A DNA stretch of 64,000 nucleotides, taken from positions 1,385,086 to 1,449,085 of the forward strand of contig CM054162.1 in NCBI GenBank assembly GCA_028751875.1. The letters are read 5' to 3'. Position numbers and translations under genes: made by a program. This DNA is from Rapana venosa (lineage: Eukaryota; Mollusca; Gastropoda; Neogastropoda; Muricidae). The notes below the pieces were generated by a model that was given only the letters and a program-made list of their open reading frames with translations, ran no database searches and had not been told where the DNA came from. Positions 11,035 to 21,111 of this stretch are shown piece after piece. How positions within the stretch are numbered: the first letter of the stretch is position 1; each line of letters starts with the position of its first letter.

Positions 11035-11037
<3 letters not shown>
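9150..11037. other. Homopolymer-inflated low-quality stretch
   Basis: Runs of four to ten identical bases follow each other almost throughout. Where a clean paralogue exists (33,300-34,900) the same words appear with normal base mixtures, so much of the run structure here is probably consensus error. A GA tract (10,100-10,220) and a GT tract (10,325-10,400) remain recognisable. No coding frame should be trusted. Confidence 0.7.

Positions 11038-11080
<43 letters not shown>
11038..11080. repeat. (CT)n microsatellite
   Basis: A pure CT run at the right end of block C copy 1; its paralogue is the much longer CT tract at 34,930-35,405. Confidence 0.95.
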
Positions 11081-11083
<3 letters not shown>

Positions 11084-11159
11084 TTTTCCCTTTTTTTAAA
11101 TTCCCCTTGAGATGTCTTCATCTTTGTACCTTTTTCTCATTTATAGAAAAGGTTTTTTA

Positions 11160-11480
11160 ATTTGGGTTTTTTAAAAATTTTAAATTTTGGTGTTTTTTTA
11201 AAATATTGTTTAATGACGGGTTTTGTCAGTTTTTTTTTTTTTTTTTTTGGGTTTGGAGTAAAAAAATCCAACGACCTTCCCATTTACTCTCAATAAAAAA
11301 TCGGGGTTTTTGAGTTATCCCGGGGCTGAACCACCATCAAAAAAAAAAACAAAAACCCTGACCTTGGGTCCATTTAACCCTAATTCAAAAAATTTATAGT
11401 TTTTGCATCCCAAATTTTCCAAGAAACACACGGGCCCAAAAATTTTTGGGGGGGAGTGGGGGTTTTTAATTTTAACTTTT
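11160..11480. repeat. Noisy match to the right end of the D block
   Basis: The words TTTACTCTCAAT, TTTTTGAGTT, GGCTGAACCACCATCAA, CTGACCTT and TTCCAAGAAACA occur in the same order as in 28,060-28,230 and 44,390-44,540. The quality is poor, so this is a moderate-confidence homology call. Confidence 0.4.
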
Positions 11481-11504
11481 TTTTTTAAAAAAAAAAAAGA
11501 AAAA

Positions 11505-11541
<37 letters not shown>

Positions 11542-11839
11542 CCAATTTTTTTTTTTTGTAGAAAAAATTTTTTTTTTTTTTTTTTTTTTTTCAAAGGGAA
11601 AATAAAAACCCTCACCTGATAAGCAACCCCAAAAGGGGAACTACTATGGGGTTTTCCCGGGAACCTAAAGTGTTCTTTGTTTTCCCTGACCATTTCTGTT
11701 GAGGACAAATGGGGGTGGGTTAAATAAAGACCCCCAGGGTTCAGAAGGATTTTTTTTCTCTGCCGGGCCCTTTTTAAAAAAGGACCCCCAACCCCGTTTT
11801 TTTTAGTCCCTTTTTTTTTAAAGGTTCTTTAGTCTTTTT

Positions 11840-13115
11840 GGGGGAAAAACCCTTGCAGGGAAAAGCGGGTTCAGGGCGGGCAGGAGGACAATCGAAAATT
11901 TTAAACTCCCAAAAAACCCGGAGGGGAAAAACCCATCTTCAACATCAGGGGAAAAAAAACCCTTTTTCCAAAACTTTTTTGACTTCAAAAAGGGCTTTGG
12001 GAAAAAAGTATGGCCCCGGAAGGCCTGTGGCAGGTCCTCAAAATTTTTGGGGGCTTGAAAAAGGGGACAAAGTGAAAAACCATTCAGCACTATAAAACCC
12101 AAAAAGCAAGCAGTGCATCCTTCTGTACAATCAGGTGGGAGATTTACTTCAAAACCACATTTGGGGCCCAAAAAGGATGCCTGTTATCTCCATCCTTTTT
12201 TAATATGTTTTTGGGAAAAAATTTTTATGAGAGAGCCCCCCCCCAATGATTTCCCACTCTAATTTCTCCTTTGGCGGCGACCCCCCCAACAATTTTGGGG
12301 TTTTGCCGATGACGGGGGAACCTCGGGCGGAAGTAACAAAGGGGTGCAAAGATTTTAGGGCCCAGACTTGAGAACAGAGGGGAAGAAATAGGGGGGATGG
12401 AAAGGGTTGAAACAGCACGACAACCCCCCTTTGCTAAAATCTCCCTGAAGGGGCCAACAATGGAAGAGGTTGTTTTTAAAAATCCCTTTGGCGCTACCTC
12501 ACAATGAACGGGCGATGACGACAAAAAATTCAAAAGTCAAAATTTAGCCTTGGCAACTTTTTCCCATGACAAAACAAACCCCCAATAGGGAAAAGAAAAA
12601 GAGATCATTTTCCCAATCAAACAAAAAACTCTAAAAACCCAAAAATTTTGGGATCCTGCTGTACGGAAGTGCCCCCAAAAAATTGATGCTGAAACACCCA
12701 AAACCCAACCAGTCATTTAAAACAAAATGCCATAAAAAACCTGCGGGCATACCTGGAGAGAAAAAAGCCCAAATGTTTTTGTCAAGAGTCAAAAAACAGG
12801 CCCTGGAAAGATCCACAAAACCCCCTTTTCCCCACCACCGCAAGAAGAAAAAAGCTGACATGGTTCGGCACGTCACCCGCCCAACACCCCTAACCCAAAA
12901 CGTACTGGGGGGGAAAACACTCGAAAGTGGCAGAAAAGGGGAAAGACAAAAAGTCATGGAGGGGGAAAACCCATCAGAGAATGGACCAGGATAATGATTT
13001 GGCATATTTGGCCCCAAAAGCCAGGCCCGAATGGATGGAGGAGGCTTCCCAAAGGCATGCCCTTTCGGTCTCCCCACGACCCCCCAAAAGGCCCAGGGGT
13101 TATGAAGATGAGATA
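11840..13115 (+). mobile_element. RTE-like LINE, copy 2 of LINE-a, heavily corrupted
   Basis: From 12,176 on it follows LINE-a base by base (ATGCCTGTTATCTCCA at both). It also extends further 5' into reverse transcriptase sequence missing from copy 1. Readable pieces are an AGR-ST-like box near 11,880, FDFKKGF at about 11,976-12,000 (the usual palm DFKKAFD), GADRQGC-like text near 12,165 and FADD at about 12,303. The 3' end at 13,105 carries a GATGA-rich tail. Almost every difference from copy 1 is a homopolymer gain or a run replacing mixed bases, which points to base-calling rather than ageing. Confidence 0.75.
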
Positions 13116-14010
13116 ATGATGATCTTTTTCACTGTGGCCCCTTTTTTTCCTCTCTCCCCTTTTTCTCTCTCTCTCTCTCTTCTCCCCCTCTTCTCCCTCC
13201 CCCTCTCTCTTCTTTTTTTTTTTTTATTTATAAATTTCTTTTATATTATTTTTTTTAAAAAAATTTTTTTTTTTTGTTTTGTTCTCCACCCCCTCCTTCC
13301 CGAACGGCCCCTTGCTTTTTTTTTTTCTGACCCCCTTTTTGGTTTTGGAGGAACAAGCAATTTTTTTATTTCCCTTGAAAAAAGGGAAACCTTTTTTACC
13401 CCCATTTAATCCCCCCCAACCCGGAACCCAAAAAAAGCCCAAAAGGGAGGGGGGGGGAAACACCGGGGGTTTTTGGAAAAGGGGGGCTTTTTAAAAACCG
13501 AAATACAGGCTTTTTATTTTTCCAAAAATTTTTCCCCTTTTTGCCCAAAGGGATTTTGAAAAACCCCCCAAGTATTGCAAGAATCCCAAAAGGAAACACA
13601 AGGGGGGGCAAGAAGTTCAAAAGGCCGGGAGGGTGGTCAGAAGAAAAGGGAAGCGGGGGCCGGAAAGTTTTTGGTTGGGTAAATTTGGTTTTGGCCCCCC
13701 TTACCCCTTTCCAAAGGTGTTTTTCCCCCCTGTCTAAAAACCCCAGTGAATTGTTTCCAAAGTTTTTTTCCCAAAAAAATTCCCCAAAGGGCAAAACCCC
13801 CCCTTTCAAATTTCAGGGGGTTGGGGGGCCCTTAGCCCCAATTAAGGGAAAAGAGGGGAAAATTTCCAAACGGAAAAACTCGGGTGGGGGGTTTGGCCCT
13901 CCCTTAGTTAACAATTTTCTGCGGAAAACCCCCCTTCAAAAAACCCTTAAAAGGCATTTTTTCCAGATTTTTTTTCCGAAAAAAGGAAAAGGAGGGGGGG
14001 GAGAAGGAAA
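13116..14010. other. Noisy paralogue of 934-1,900
   Basis: It begins with a CT tract matching 947-1,125. Later GTGTTTTTC..CCTGTCTAAAA (about 13,718) and CCTTAGTT..C (about 13,902) match 1,645 and 1,803. No gene is visible. Long open frames reflect runs of C, G and A. Confidence 0.5.
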
Positions 14011-14039
14011 AAAAAGGGAAAGTTGAGGGGGATCCCCAA

Positions 14040-14162
14040 ACCGGCGGGGGGGGTTGGGTGGGGGGGGTGGGGGGGCCCGGGGGGGGTTGGGGGGTTGGAG
14101 GGGGGGGGGGGTTGGGGGGGGGGGGGGGCCCCCGGGGGGGGGTTAAAGGGGGGGGGGGGGGG

Positions 14163-14199
<37 letters not shown>

Positions 14200-14356
14200 C
14201 GGGGGGGGTTTTCGGTGGGGGGGAGGGGGGGGGGGGGGGGGAGGGGGGGGGTCCAAGGGGGGGGGGGTGGGGGGGGGGGGGGGGGGGGGGAGGGGGGGGG
14301 GGGGGCGGGGGGGGGGTTTGGGGGGGGGGGGGGGGGGGGCCTTGGGGGGGGGGTTT
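14040..14356. repeat. Poly-G tract of about 310 bases
   Basis: About 310 bases are nearly all G with rare A, T or CC breaks. It occupies the place where copy 1 has its (GA)n microsatellite. Apparent glycine- or proline-rich frames come only from the run. It is most likely a corrupted purine repeat; a real G-run of this length would be exceptional. Confidence 0.85.
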
Positions 14357-16261
14357 CAAAAAAATAAAATATCAAGTTTCAAAAAAATTTAACCCCTTTA
14401 AAATGGGGAAATTTTCCTTTTTAATTTTGAAGGAGTTTGTTACTTATCAAATATTTCCCCCCCAAAGCTTTTTCTTTTTTCCCCAAAATTTCCAAACCCA
14501 CAAACACCCCCCCCCCTCCCTCCCCCCTTTTCCCCCCACCCTAAATTAAATTGGTTTTTTTTTTTTTTAAAATTTTTTCCCTTGATTTAAGAAGAAGGGG
14601 AACCAAAAACTTTTTTTTCGACCTTTTTGGGAGGAACCCCGAAAGTAGTTTCGTGTGGGGAAACCCACCCCAGCACCCCCCAAAACCCAAAAACCAACCA
14701 AAATAAAATTCCCAATTTTTAAACCATTTTTTTACAAAAGAAAAAAAGACTTTTTTCAAAACACCCCGCCCCAAAAAAAAAAAACAAAAACCAAATTTTT
14801 GATTGCCCTACCCGAAAAACATTCAGGCAGTAACCCAAAAATTTGGAAAAACTTTTTGTGTCAAATTAATGTGAAGGGGGGGCCAAAGGCTTATCGGGGG
14901 GAAAATTTAACCCCTTTTCGGGGTTGGTTTTCTTGGGAAAAACCTTTCCGAAGGGAAACTTAAAAAAAATTTAAAAAAAAGGCTGAGAAGGTTTCCAAAA
15001 ATTTGGTTTGGTTTTAATAGTCTATTGCAAAACACCTGGGCCTCTGGGTTTTTCCAATTTTTTAAAAGTTCCCAAAAATTCCGCGGGCCAATTTTTTTTA
15101 AAAAAGGAAGGAAAAAAAAAAAGGAAAGGAAAAGGGGGGGAAGGGGAAAGGGAAAAAGGGGAAAAGGGAAAGAAAAAAAAAAGATTTTCCTAGAAAAAAG
15201 GGGGGAGGGGGGGAAAAAGGTTCAGTGTTAAAGTAGAAAGGAAAAAAGAGGAAAGAAAAGAACCCTCTTGTTTTGGAAAAAAAGGGGGAGAGGAGAAGGG
15301 AAGGGGGGAGAAGAAAAATTTTAGAGAAGGGAGGAAAAGGGAGGGAAGGAAGAGGGATAAGAGGGAAAAGAGAAGGGAAAAGAAAGGGGGAAAGAGGAAG
15401 GAAGAAGAAGAAAGGGGAGAAGGAAGCCCGGGGGGGAACCGGGGGTGCGGGGAAATTTCTAACAAAAAGAAAGTTTAATTTTGGGGAAAAACCCCTTTCC
15501 TTTTGGGTTAAAAATTTCATCCCCAGAAAAAGGGTTAATTGTCCTCTCTTTTGTTTATTTTTTCCCCCAAACCCCCCCCTAAGGCCCTAAATTGGTATTG
15601 AAATGCTGAAACTTTTCACAAAAAAACAAATTTGGGTTTTCCCCAGGTTTTTCCCAAATAAAAAAAAAAAATTGAAAAATTTGGAAAAATTTTGGGTTTT
15701 TCCTTTAAAAAAAAATACCCCGGACCTTTTAAAAATTGCAGGGGTAATGTTTTCTCTTTGCAAAAAAGAAATTTGAAAATTTTTGTTTTTAGGTTTTCTT
15801 CCCAAGAAAATTTTGGGTTTTGCTCCCCAAGGGGTTAAACTTACCAAAGGATTTTTTTTTGGAAAGGGGGGGGTATTACATTTTTTCCAAATTTTTTTAA
15901 CGGGAATTGAAATTTTCCCAAAAAAAGGATGGAAAAGGGGTTTTGAAAGGAAAACGGGGGGCAAGGGTCAGAGCCCCTTTTGGAATTTGGGGGGGCCCCT
16001 TCCCTTTTTTACCATTTTTCCCCCCCGGGAGATTTTGTTAAAAAATTTACCCTTTAAAGGGTTTTGGGAAGGGGAAACGAGGAAGAAGGGGAAAGGAAAA
16101 GAATTAAAAGGGGAATTGGGGGGGAAAAGGGAGGAAAAATTGAAAAACCCGGAAGGAGAGGGGAGGGAAAATTTTTAACCCCCAAATTTGGGGAGATTTT
16201 GGCCCAGGGGGGTTTTGGAAAAGGAAAAAAAGCGGGAAATAGCCCAAAAGGAAAGCCCAAG
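14357..16261. other. Noisy, partly purine-rich insert relative to copy 1
   Basis: About 1.9 kb sits inside what is a 110-bp GA microsatellite in copy 1. It contains a GGAAGGGAAA purine stretch at 15,100-15,430 and otherwise homopolymer-inflated AT-rich sequence. No gene or element is recognised. Confidence 0.5.
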
Positions 16262-16282
16262 AAGGGGGGAGGGGGGGGGGGT

Positions 16283-16313
<31 letters not shown>

Positions 16314-16340
16314 GGGGGGGGGGGGGGGGGGGGGGGGGAG
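16262..16340. repeat. Second poly-G tract
   Basis: About 80 bases of almost pure G with single T breaks, ending just before the sequence rejoins its copy 1 counterpart at 16,355. Confidence 0.85.
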
Positions 16341-16354
16341 AAACCAAAAAGGGG

Positions 16355-18478
16355 GGAAAATTCTAACAGAATTTCCAGAAAGTAAAGATCATTTTACACA
16401 GGCCCCTGGATAGAAGGGGTATTGTGTTGAAATGATTTTGCATTTTTGGAGTTAAAAAGGTTGAGATATTTTTTGGTTATTTGAAACAGTGTGTTATTTT
16501 GCCCCTATTTGTTTTTTATTTTTTAAACCCTATGCTGCTTTTTACTTTAAGGGGTATTTTTTTTAAACAACAATAATGTCTTTTAAAAGGAAGGAAATTA
16601 GTTAAAAATGTGTTGAACCAAAAAGAAATTTAAAAAGGGGTTTTTTAACATGCTTACTTTCCCCTTGGAGGGCGGGGCCCCTTTTTTTTATAAATAACTT
16701 TCCCAAACCCCTGGACATTCGGGCCAAAAAGGGCCCCTATTTCGGGTTCCCTCTATTTTTTTTGCCTTGCCCTTTTGGATCCTGCCCCCTCCCCTTTGTT
16801 TTGTATTTTTGGGGCTGCCTTCTTGGTTCATTCCCCCCCCTTTCCAGAAAGACTTAACATAAAATTTTTAAACCATGTTTGAGTCATTTGTGATGATAGG
16901 GTTTTTTTAGAGGCTTATTCATTTTGGTTTCAAGGACAAAAACAATGTCTTTATTTTTTCAATAAAAAAAGTTAAATGCCTCTTGTACAATGAAATGGAA
17001 TGTGAAAATTTTAAAAAAAACAAAAAAGCTTTTTCACGGGGTTTTGCTTGAATTTTGCTTGCCTTTGGCCTGTTATAGTGACATTTTGCCCCTGTGTGTG
17101 TTATTAACCCCTTAAAAACTTTTATTTTTTTAAAACTCATTTATTTTAAAAAAATTATAAAAAACAGTTTAGGAGATTGTTGTAAACCATTTTTGGGACC
17201 TTTTCTAAAAAAAAATAAAACCCTTTCTTTTTGGGGGAAAAAAGGAAATAAAAAAAAGGGGGGTCATTCAGTTTCCCCAGGTTAGAAATTTAAAAGCCCA
17301 GTATTGTCCCCCGGGGAAGAAAGCAAGACTGTTTGCCCATACCGAAAACCCGGTCTTTCAGTGTCACGGGCTACACCATCAAGTCAGATTGGGGGTTTCT
17401 GTGTGCTTCAGTTTTTGTTACATAGTATCGCCCATACAAGAGTTACTGCTTTTCGTGTCGGGGAAATGCACGTATTTCCAACTTTAAGTCCTTCAGAGGG
17501 GGATTTAAAAACTGGGGGCCCTGTGGGGGAGCATGGCAAAAGTTTTTTCCCCCACACATTAAAGTCTCCCTTTTTTTTTTGGATAAAGTGGGGCCATTTT
17601 TGTGGGAAAGGGAGGATGACAAGATTATAAAAAGAAAAAAACGGAAGGGCGGGGGGATCGATGAAAAAAAGGTGCAGAAGGTCTTTCCATAACCTTAAAC
17701 TGAAAGCATGAAAGAAAATTCTTTTTTTGCACCACCCAAAAATGCTGCCCAGCTTTTTTTTTTCATTTGACAAGATTTTAAGAAAACGCTTTTTTTCCCT
17801 CAGGAACACATGGCTGTCTCCCTCACCCTCCTCTGTCTACCCCAAAGGTGAAATTCCAGCCCCAAAAAAAATTTCTCTTAGGGATGATAAATAAATGATG
17901 ATGTTGGATGAGGGTGATGAGGGTGATAAAATTGGAGATGGTGGTGAAGATGATGGGGATAGGGTGATGGTGTTTGAAAAGGGTGAGAGGGAGATGAGGG
18001 GATGATGACGCACAATTCTGATCTTCGAGGAGAGGAAGAAGATGATGATGATAAAGGAGAAGAAAAAAGATGAATTGCAAAGAAGATTATCAGTCAACTC
18101 TAAAATGGTGTATGCTTTTTTACACTTATGTATTATTCAGCATAATTATATGTTTAGAACCATTTATACACTCACCATCATGTTTTTTGTCTGCATGCAT
18201 GCAGTGCCATCATGATACAAAAGGCCTGTGGTGAAAAATAATAACAAACAAAAATCAAAAGTAACTGTAATAACTTAATACAACTTGAGCAGCAGAAACT
18301 ACAATGTTACATGAAAAAAACACACCCGTTATTGCACCAACTGGGATGGCAATGACAGTGTTTCGTAGAGATTTTAAACTAGATAGAATCCCGGAAATCA
18401 GAATACAGCCACTTTCATGATGAGCAAAAACGGCGCGTACGCAAAATGTCATCATTGGTGAACCTGGAGCTGTGGCTG
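16355..18478. repeat. Copy 2 paralogue of 2,060-4,074
   Basis: Order and words match copy 1: the spacer, family X (16,650-16,860), the SINE-like element (17,320-17,700), the GAT/GATG repeat (17,880-18,060) and the minisatellite's left flank. Up to about 17,800 it is homopolymer-inflated; from 18,070 it is clean and matches at about nine bases in ten by eye. No gene is present. Confidence 0.75.
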
Positions 18479-18999
18479 AGGAAGGGCAAGACTCCACTGA
18501 CAAAACCCAGTTCCCTGCAGTAAGGTTCACACTGTAGGAAGGACAAGAATCCACTGACAAAACCCAGTTCCCTGCAGTAAGGTTCCCACTGTAGGAAGAC
18601 AGAAGAATCCACTGACAAAACCCAGTTCCCTGCAGTAAGGTTCACACTGTAGGAAGACAGAAGAATCCACTGACAAAACCCAGTTCCCTGCAGTAAGGTT
18701 CACACTGTAGGAAGACAGAAGAATCCACTGACAAAACCCAGTTCCCTGCAGTAAGGTTCACACTGTAGGAAGACAGAAGAATCCACTGACAAAACCCAGT
18801 TCCCTGCAGTAAGGTTCCCACTGTAGGAAGACAGAAGAATCCACTGACAAAACCCAGTTCCCTGCAATAAGGTTCACACTGTAGGAAGACAGAAGAATCC
18901 ACTGACAAAACCCAGTTCCCTGTAGTAAGGTTCACACTGTAGGAAGACAGAAGAATCCACTGACAAAACCCAGTTCCCTGCAGTAAGGTTCACACTGGA
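18479..18999. repeat. 58-bp minisatellite, about 9 units
   Basis: Units read AGGAAGACAGAAGAATC, CACTGACAAAACCCAG, TTCCCTGCAGTAAGG and TTCACACTGT, spaced 58 bp. Variants include CCCACTGT for ACACTGT and TGTAGT for TGCAGT. The flanks are the same as those of the 57-bp array at 4,075, so the two arrays are the same locus in two block copies, with different unit sequences fixed in each. Confidence 0.95.
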
Positions 19000-19409
19000 G
19001 GCTGAGTTAGTCAGTGTCCTGTATTGAAGAAGAACTGCTGTACTGTTCTGGTAGCGGTGTCACGCTGGTGTGTTGTCAGTATCCTGTAATTCTATCAAAC
19101 TGTGGGTTTTTAAATATTCATGGTGTTTGTTTATTTATATGTAGTATTATTATTGAAATTTGTTGGTTATTATTTATTTAGTTTATTATTCTTGAATCAT
19201 GTTATTTCCTAGATAATTGAACAAGCTCGCTGCACTGTCTACATCCAGTACCAGATGTATGGATTTTGCAAAACAAAGAAAAGTGCACCATTGTGTGAAT
19301 TGATGCGTATGTGACCCCCCCCCCCCCCTCTCCCCCCACTTACTCTCATTTAGTCACGCCTTCCGACTTCAGGGATGGTATGTAAACAGGACACCTGTGT
19401 GCAGGTGTT
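19000..19409. other. Right flank of the 58-bp minisatellite
   Basis: It matches 4,933-5,250, including GTCAGTGTCCTGTATTGAAG and TGTAAACAGGACACCTGTG. It contains an AT-rich tract and a C-run at 19,314-19,328. No gene is seen. Confidence 0.6.
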
Positions 19410-19640
19410 TTACTTTGTCATCCATTTCTTCTGGCACAACATGGCCTACTCTTCCCTAAGACAGAATGTGGTTTTTAACGTATGAACAAGATGTCCTGCC
19501 TGCATTTGACATAGAGCCTTGATTCATCGTCTCATCCAAAGGACTTTGACATTGGCCTCGATTTTCTCATCAAATGAAAAGAAAGGGCGAGGGTGGAATC
19601 TGAACCCAGAATCTCACGGTTTACCTTTTTTGCACTCAAG
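19410..19640 (-). mobile_element. tRNA-headed SINE, reverse orientation (copy 2)
   Basis: Paralogue of the minus-strand SINE at 5,250-5,495, with the same box order and the same worn B box. It was therefore inserted before the block was duplicated. Confidence 0.65.
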
Positions 19641-19734
19641 TCAAGTCAAAGTCACTTTTATCACTCCATGAAGGGCAATGGCAATACTAACAGGCAGGGG
19701 AAGGTCTTAACCATCCTGCCACCTTCCCTTTCTA

Positions 19735-20455
19735 TTAAAGAGGGGCAGGTGGTATCACAATGCCCTTGGCCCTGCATTATGATCAATGAGGGGTGGTTGT
19801 TCACACATGATTGCACGTTTTTCCGTTTCATCCCGAAGAAAGGAGTACTTTTAGCGCTACTACATTGCAAGACATAGTCAGGAACGTCATGAATGTGCTG
19901 ATTCTTCTTCTTCTTCTTTAATCACTTGACACAAATCACAGACTGCAGTAATTGTACTGAAGAAGAGGAAGTAAGAAGGGAAAAAAGGGAGAAATGAATA
20001 GACAGGCAGACAGAAAGAGAGAAAGAAAGAGACAGAGAGAGAGAGAGAGAGAGAGATAGACACAGAGACAGACAGAGAGAGACAGAGAGAGAGAAAGAGA
20101 GACAGAGGGAGAGACCATCTTAAAAGTCTCACTGTGTTATCTTTTTTTCTAATAAATGCCAATCTGATTTAGAAACTTTGATGCTGTCATTTCTCTCTCT
20201 TCATTTCTCCTTTAATTTTTTTTCTTACTTCCTCTTATGCAATACAATGACTGCAGTCTGTGATTTGCATCAATCTATCGTGATTGAAGAAGAAGAGGGA
20301 ACAGCACATCTATTACATTCATAGAATCTGTCTTGCATTTTTTGTAGCCCTAAAAGTACTCCCTTTCTCTGCATGAAAAGGGGAAGCATGTAATCACGTG
20401 TGAATGAGCGACCCGTCCTCTATCATGATGCAGGGTCAATGACATGGTGATACCA
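19735..20455. mobile_element. Foldback element, copy 2, truncated at 20,455
   Basis: The left arm (19,735-20,015) and right arm (20,212-20,455) pair as in copy 1, with a GA/GACA loop at 20,000-20,115. The right arm stops at GTGATACCA, a few bases before its end in copy 1, where a CR1-type LINE fragment begins. The junction marks the insertion or rearrangement point of the D block. Confidence 0.75.
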
Positions 20456-21111
20456 TTTGACGTCTTCAGTTTTTCACCAAGAGTTTCAATCACTCCTTGA
20501 CCATTACAGCCTCTCTCCCAAGAAACTTATCATTCTTGGTGACTTTAACTTCCACTTTGACAACCAGTCTTCTCCCGATGTTAAGCGTCTTTCTCTTTCT
20601 TTGTCTAACCACTTCTCTTTCCCAGCTGGTAAACGAACCAACACACAGATCTGGTCACATTTTAGACTGGCTTATCATTGATGTTTCACAAGGTCTAGTC
20701 ACAGCTCAGTCTGTATCTGTCACTGACGAACTGATCTCCGATCATTCTATCATTTTTTTCTCCCTCAACATTGCAAAACCAATCAGAAAGAAGAAGTGCA
20801 TTACCCGTCGCAATCTCAAGGCCATAGATATTCAAAGTTTTCTTTCCCAAGCTGCTGAACGTCTATCACAAACGCCTGACCATACTGACCCTTCTAAACA
20901 CTACAATACCGTCCTCAGCCAACTCCTTGATGAGCATGCACCTCCTACTGACCATCTCCTGCCTGATAGGCCCTGTGCACCATGGTACACCCATGACATC
21001 CTGGTCGCAAAACGCAAACGCCGACAACTAGAACGGCAATGGCGAAAAACAAAAAACTGAAATAAACAAACAGCTTCTTCGTAAACAAATCAACAAAGTC
21101 AAAACCTTAAT
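20456..21111 (+). mobile_element. CR1-like LINE endonuclease fragment
   Basis: This encodes the C-terminal half of an apurinic-type (EEP fold) endonuclease, which nicks target DNA to prime reverse transcription. The GDFN catalytic motif is at 20,538-20,549, a HILDWLI stretch lies near 20,655, and the final SDH motif is at 20,737-20,745. After it comes the linker toward the reverse transcriptase, ending in basic KRKRRQLERQW. The frame shifts once near 20,610-20,640 and a stop follows the linker at about 21,058. Similarity stops at 21,111, where a different LINE begins. It is a dead relic; CR1-group assignment is by motif style. Confidence 0.75.

Larger units (their letters stand above)
7150..11090. 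repeat. Paralogous block C, copy 1
   Basis: Ordered matches link this block to 29,258-35,405. Examples are AAAGAAACATGAACCAC (7,310 and 29,398), GCCAGGCCTGTCCAGATGG (8,100 and 30,210), TTTAATCCAC.GGGGAAAAT (8,710 and 32,778) and GAACTGATT..GGTT (10,068 and 34,066). The last is ATGCATGGACTCAAAGC (10,917 and 34,851). No gene is visible. From about 9,150 the text is homopolymer-inflated, so the true divergence is unknown. Confidence 0.75.

Noticed and set aside
14023..14549. Glycine- and proline-rich frames on both strands
   Set aside because: They are translations of the poly-G tract, which is probably a sequencing or consensus artefact.
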